9,605 nucleotides of DNA, taken from the NCBI GenBank assembly GCA_927798505.1, contig CAKMNE010000046.1:1-9605 (forward strand), written 5' to 3'. This stretch comes from an uncultured Bacteroidales bacterium. GTDB lineage: Bacteria; Bacteroidota; Bacteroidia; Bacteroidales; UBA932. Shown piece after piece: positions 8,262-9,605 of the stretch; the first letter of the stretch is position 1; every line of letters starts with the position of its first letter. A program made the translations under genes and the position numbers. Under the pieces are notes generated by a model. The model had not been told where the DNA came from and did not search any database. It saw only the letters and a list, made by a program, of their open reading frames with translations.

Positions 8262-9296
8262 ATGAAATCCAGCCACCTGTCACCATTGATTTTACTTCTA
8301 TTCGTGTGCTGCCTGACCTCCGCATCCCCGAAGGCCAGGAACTGGGACAAGGTGCTGGACCGATACGAGATTCTATGTCAAGAGTGCCTGGATCTCAAAC
8401 GGCAGGCAGACAGCGGGAAGGAGATTCCCAAGCACAGATTCAGCAAGCTCATAAGGGAACTGAACAGCCTGAAAAGCGAACTCAAGGAAGCCTCGGGACA
8501 GATGAGCGAGGAGCAGGAAGAGCGATTTGCACTCATACGGGACCGCTTCCTTGAAGCTCAAAGTCCAAGGCAGAGGGACACTCAGCCGGTTGCGAAGCCA
8601 GCCGAAGTTAAGGCTCAGGCGGTTGCTCCGCCTCAGATTATCGTGCTTCAAAGACCTCTCTCGAGGCAGCAGCCTCCGCCTCCGGTCAACCCCGAAGACT
8701 ATGTCGTGGAGCGTCCCGCAAAGCAGATTCCCTGTCCGGAACATCTGGAATGGGCGCACATAGACGCTCTTGAAGTGCCACTTCCGCAAAAGAAGCCGGC
8801 AAGCCTGTCCGTGCTGCTTGGAAGGAAGTACTTCCTCAGCGGGATAGTCTGCGTAAGTGTCTATCCAAAACCAAGTTACAGCATTCTGCTTGCGCTTGAC
8901 CCACTCGACGCCCCTCTTGGGGCATATATCCGTGCCGGAAGCAATTTCGCTCCCCGCGGCTACGCCTACGACTGCCTTTCCGACGGAACGACTTCCTACG
9001 GTACCATATGGACCAGCGGCAGTACCTCATACTTCACCGCCCAGGCGAGCATTGGGCCGTGCTACAGGATAAACGGCCGACTCAGGGCATACGCGGGGCT
9101 GGGCTACGGCAGCGCGCTCACCCTTTGGGAGGACAGCAGCGGGAAATGGGCCCGGGTTGCAGACCGCAGCCCAAAGGGACTGCTCTTCGAACTCGGGTCC
9201 ATATTCAATATGGGAAGAGTCAACCTTTCCCTCAGCTACTCATGCACCGCCCTGAAACTCAGCGAGTTACTGCTGGGCATAGGCTATGATTTCTAA
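8262..9296 (+). CDS. Coiled-coil plus outer-membrane beta-barrel-like protein
   Basis: A 344-residue exported protein. Residues 1-21 form a signal peptide, with likely cleavage after TSA. Residues about 28-100 are charged and helical, probably a coiled coil (around SKLIRELNSLKSELKEA). Residues 105-180 are a Pro-rich linker with PPPP at 138-141. From about 185 to the C-terminal Phe344, alternating hydrophobic strands rich in Gly, Tyr and Ser (GAYIRAGSNF 220-229; RLRAYAGLGYGSALTLWED 273-291; LLLGIGYDF 336-344) suggest a small outer-membrane barrel of roughly eight strands. A terminal Phe is typical of such proteins. The coiled coil would then lie in the periplasm. It diverges from the kinase gene over 42 bp, which suggests joint control and perhaps a joint envelope function. 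I do not recognise a named family. Confidence 0.65.
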   Translation: MKSSHLSPLILLLFVCCLTSASPKARNWDKVLDRYEILCQECLDLKRQADSGKEIPKHRFSKLIRELNSLKSELKEASGQMSEEQEERFALIRDRFLEAQSPRQRDTQPVAKPAEVKAQAVAPPQIIVLQRPLSRQQPPPPVNPEDYVVERPAKQIPCPEHLEWAHIDALEVPLPQKKPASLSVLLGRKYFLSGIVCVSVYPKPSYSILLALDPLDAPLGAYIRAGSNFAPRGYAYDCLSDGTTSYGTIWTSGSTSYFTAQASIGPCYRINGRLRAYAGLGYGSALTLWEDSSGKWARVADRSPKGLLFELGSIFNMGRVNLSLSYSCTALKLSELLLGIGYDF

Positions 9297-9438
9297 TCCT
9301 CCCGCTAATCCGCCTTCGGCAGGTGACAGAGGGAGACAGGAATACGGAGAGAAAATACCCAAGAATTTTGCTGAAAAGTGTACGGAGAAAAGGAAAAAAT
9401 CGTACATTTACAAAAGTATTAACTAAAACTGAAACAGT
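9297..9438 (+). other. Intergenic region before the last gene
   Basis: 142 bp with no gene. It holds a candidate -7 box at 9403-9411 and an A-rich leader. A short GCC-TTC-GGC hairpin near 9312 has no following T-run, so I do not call it a terminator. Confidence 0.5.
9403..9411 (+). promoter_or_regulatory. Candidate -7 box for the last gene
   Basis: TACATTTAC fits TAnnTTTG with A at the last place and sits in an AAAAAATCG context common for Bacteroidota promoters. It predicts a leader of about 20-25 nt before the ATG at 9439. No TTTG is visible at normal -33 spacing; the nearest (9367-9370) is too far upstream. Confidence 0.4.
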
Positions 9439-9605
9439 ATGAACCAGACAAAGAAAGCAAAAGGCTATGTGGTGGAGGTATTCCACGCACATCAGAACAC
9501 ACTCGACTCCCATGTATATCAGACAGTTGCAGATGCTCTCAAGGTTCTGGGTTCAGATCCCCAGGCCGGACAAGTTTACGAAATTCACAGCAAGCACAGC
9601 AGTTC
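9439..9605 (+). CDS. Unrecognised cytoplasmic protein, 5' part only
   Basis: Open from the ATG at 9439 to the right edge: 55 codons plus two bases, so the 3' end is missing. The start is supported by a candidate -7 box about 30 nt upstream, an A-rich leader without a Shine-Dalgarno, and no earlier ATG in frame. The protein begins with a Lys-rich stretch (MNQTKKAKGYVVEVF), then HAHQNTLDSHVYQTVADALK and GSDPQAGQVYEIHSK. It has no signal peptide or membrane segment in the visible part. I do not recognise the family and assign no function. Confidence 0.6.
   Translation, partial: MNQTKKAKGYVVEVFHAHQNTLDSHVYQTVADALKVLGSDPQAGQVYEIHSKHSS

Noticed and set aside
7513..8789. Several medium open frames opposite or offset to the kinase and barrel genes
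   Set aside because: They overlap proteins with clear motifs and show Arg/Gly/Pro-rich or low-complexity translations typical of shifted frames.
9297..9335. Terminator after the barrel-protein gene (GCC-TTC-GGC and CTCCC / GGGAG)
   Set aside because: Stems are 3 and 5 bp, the larger encloses a long loop, and no T-run follows.

Overview
The window looks like Bacteroidales (Bacteroidota) chromosome. The evidence is several fimbrillin-like lipoproteins, BspA-type leucine-rich repeats (LRRs), a BACON-like domain, an M64-type peptidase module, a regulator-like protein of a kind I associate with Bacteroidota, start codons mostly lacking Shine-Dalgarno sequences, and candidate -7 boxes resembling the Bacteroidota TAnnTTTG. 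The genus cannot be fixed from this sequence alone.

Layout. Positions 1-163 are upstream sequence and leader with a candidate -7 box (83-91). A tight five-gene block on the + strand fills 164-7323: a fimbrillin-like lipoprotein (164-1021); a 1157-residue lipoprotein joining a fimbrillin-like module, BspA-type LRRs, a BACON-like domain and an M64 peptidase (1018-4491); a second free fimbrillin-like lipoprotein (4501-5367); a lipoprotein with an Fn3-like head, a 127-residue Pro-Glu stalk, a calcium-loop-like motif and LRRs (5369-6751); and a small cytoplasmic regulator-like protein (6751-7323). Junctions are a 4-nt overlap, 9 nt, 1 nt and a 1-nt overlap, so co-transcription and translational coupling are likely. 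A membrane-anchored Ser/Thr kinase (7320-8219, - strand) converges on the block, and the two stop codons interlock on one CTAG. Diverging from the kinase across only 42 bp is a secreted coiled-coil plus outer-membrane-barrel protein (8262-9296). A gene of unknown function starts at 9439 and runs off the right edge.

How the parts may work together (inference). The three fimbrillin modules have shared motifs and look like paralogues. One carries LRRs and a metallopeptidase, so the block may build a surface fibre or patch that displays an LRR-guided protease, with the Pro-Glu-stalked LRR protein as a second long-reach binder and the last gene as a cytoplasmic regulator. The kinase and barrel protein may form a separate envelope-linked signalling pair.

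The most notable points are the four-part fusion protein, an extended zinc motif (HEAGGH instead of HExxH), a sharp codon-usage break confined to its LRR block, and the Pro-Glu stalk whose DNA shows recent internal duplication. No RNA genes, insertion sequences, CRISPR arrays or attachment sites were seen.
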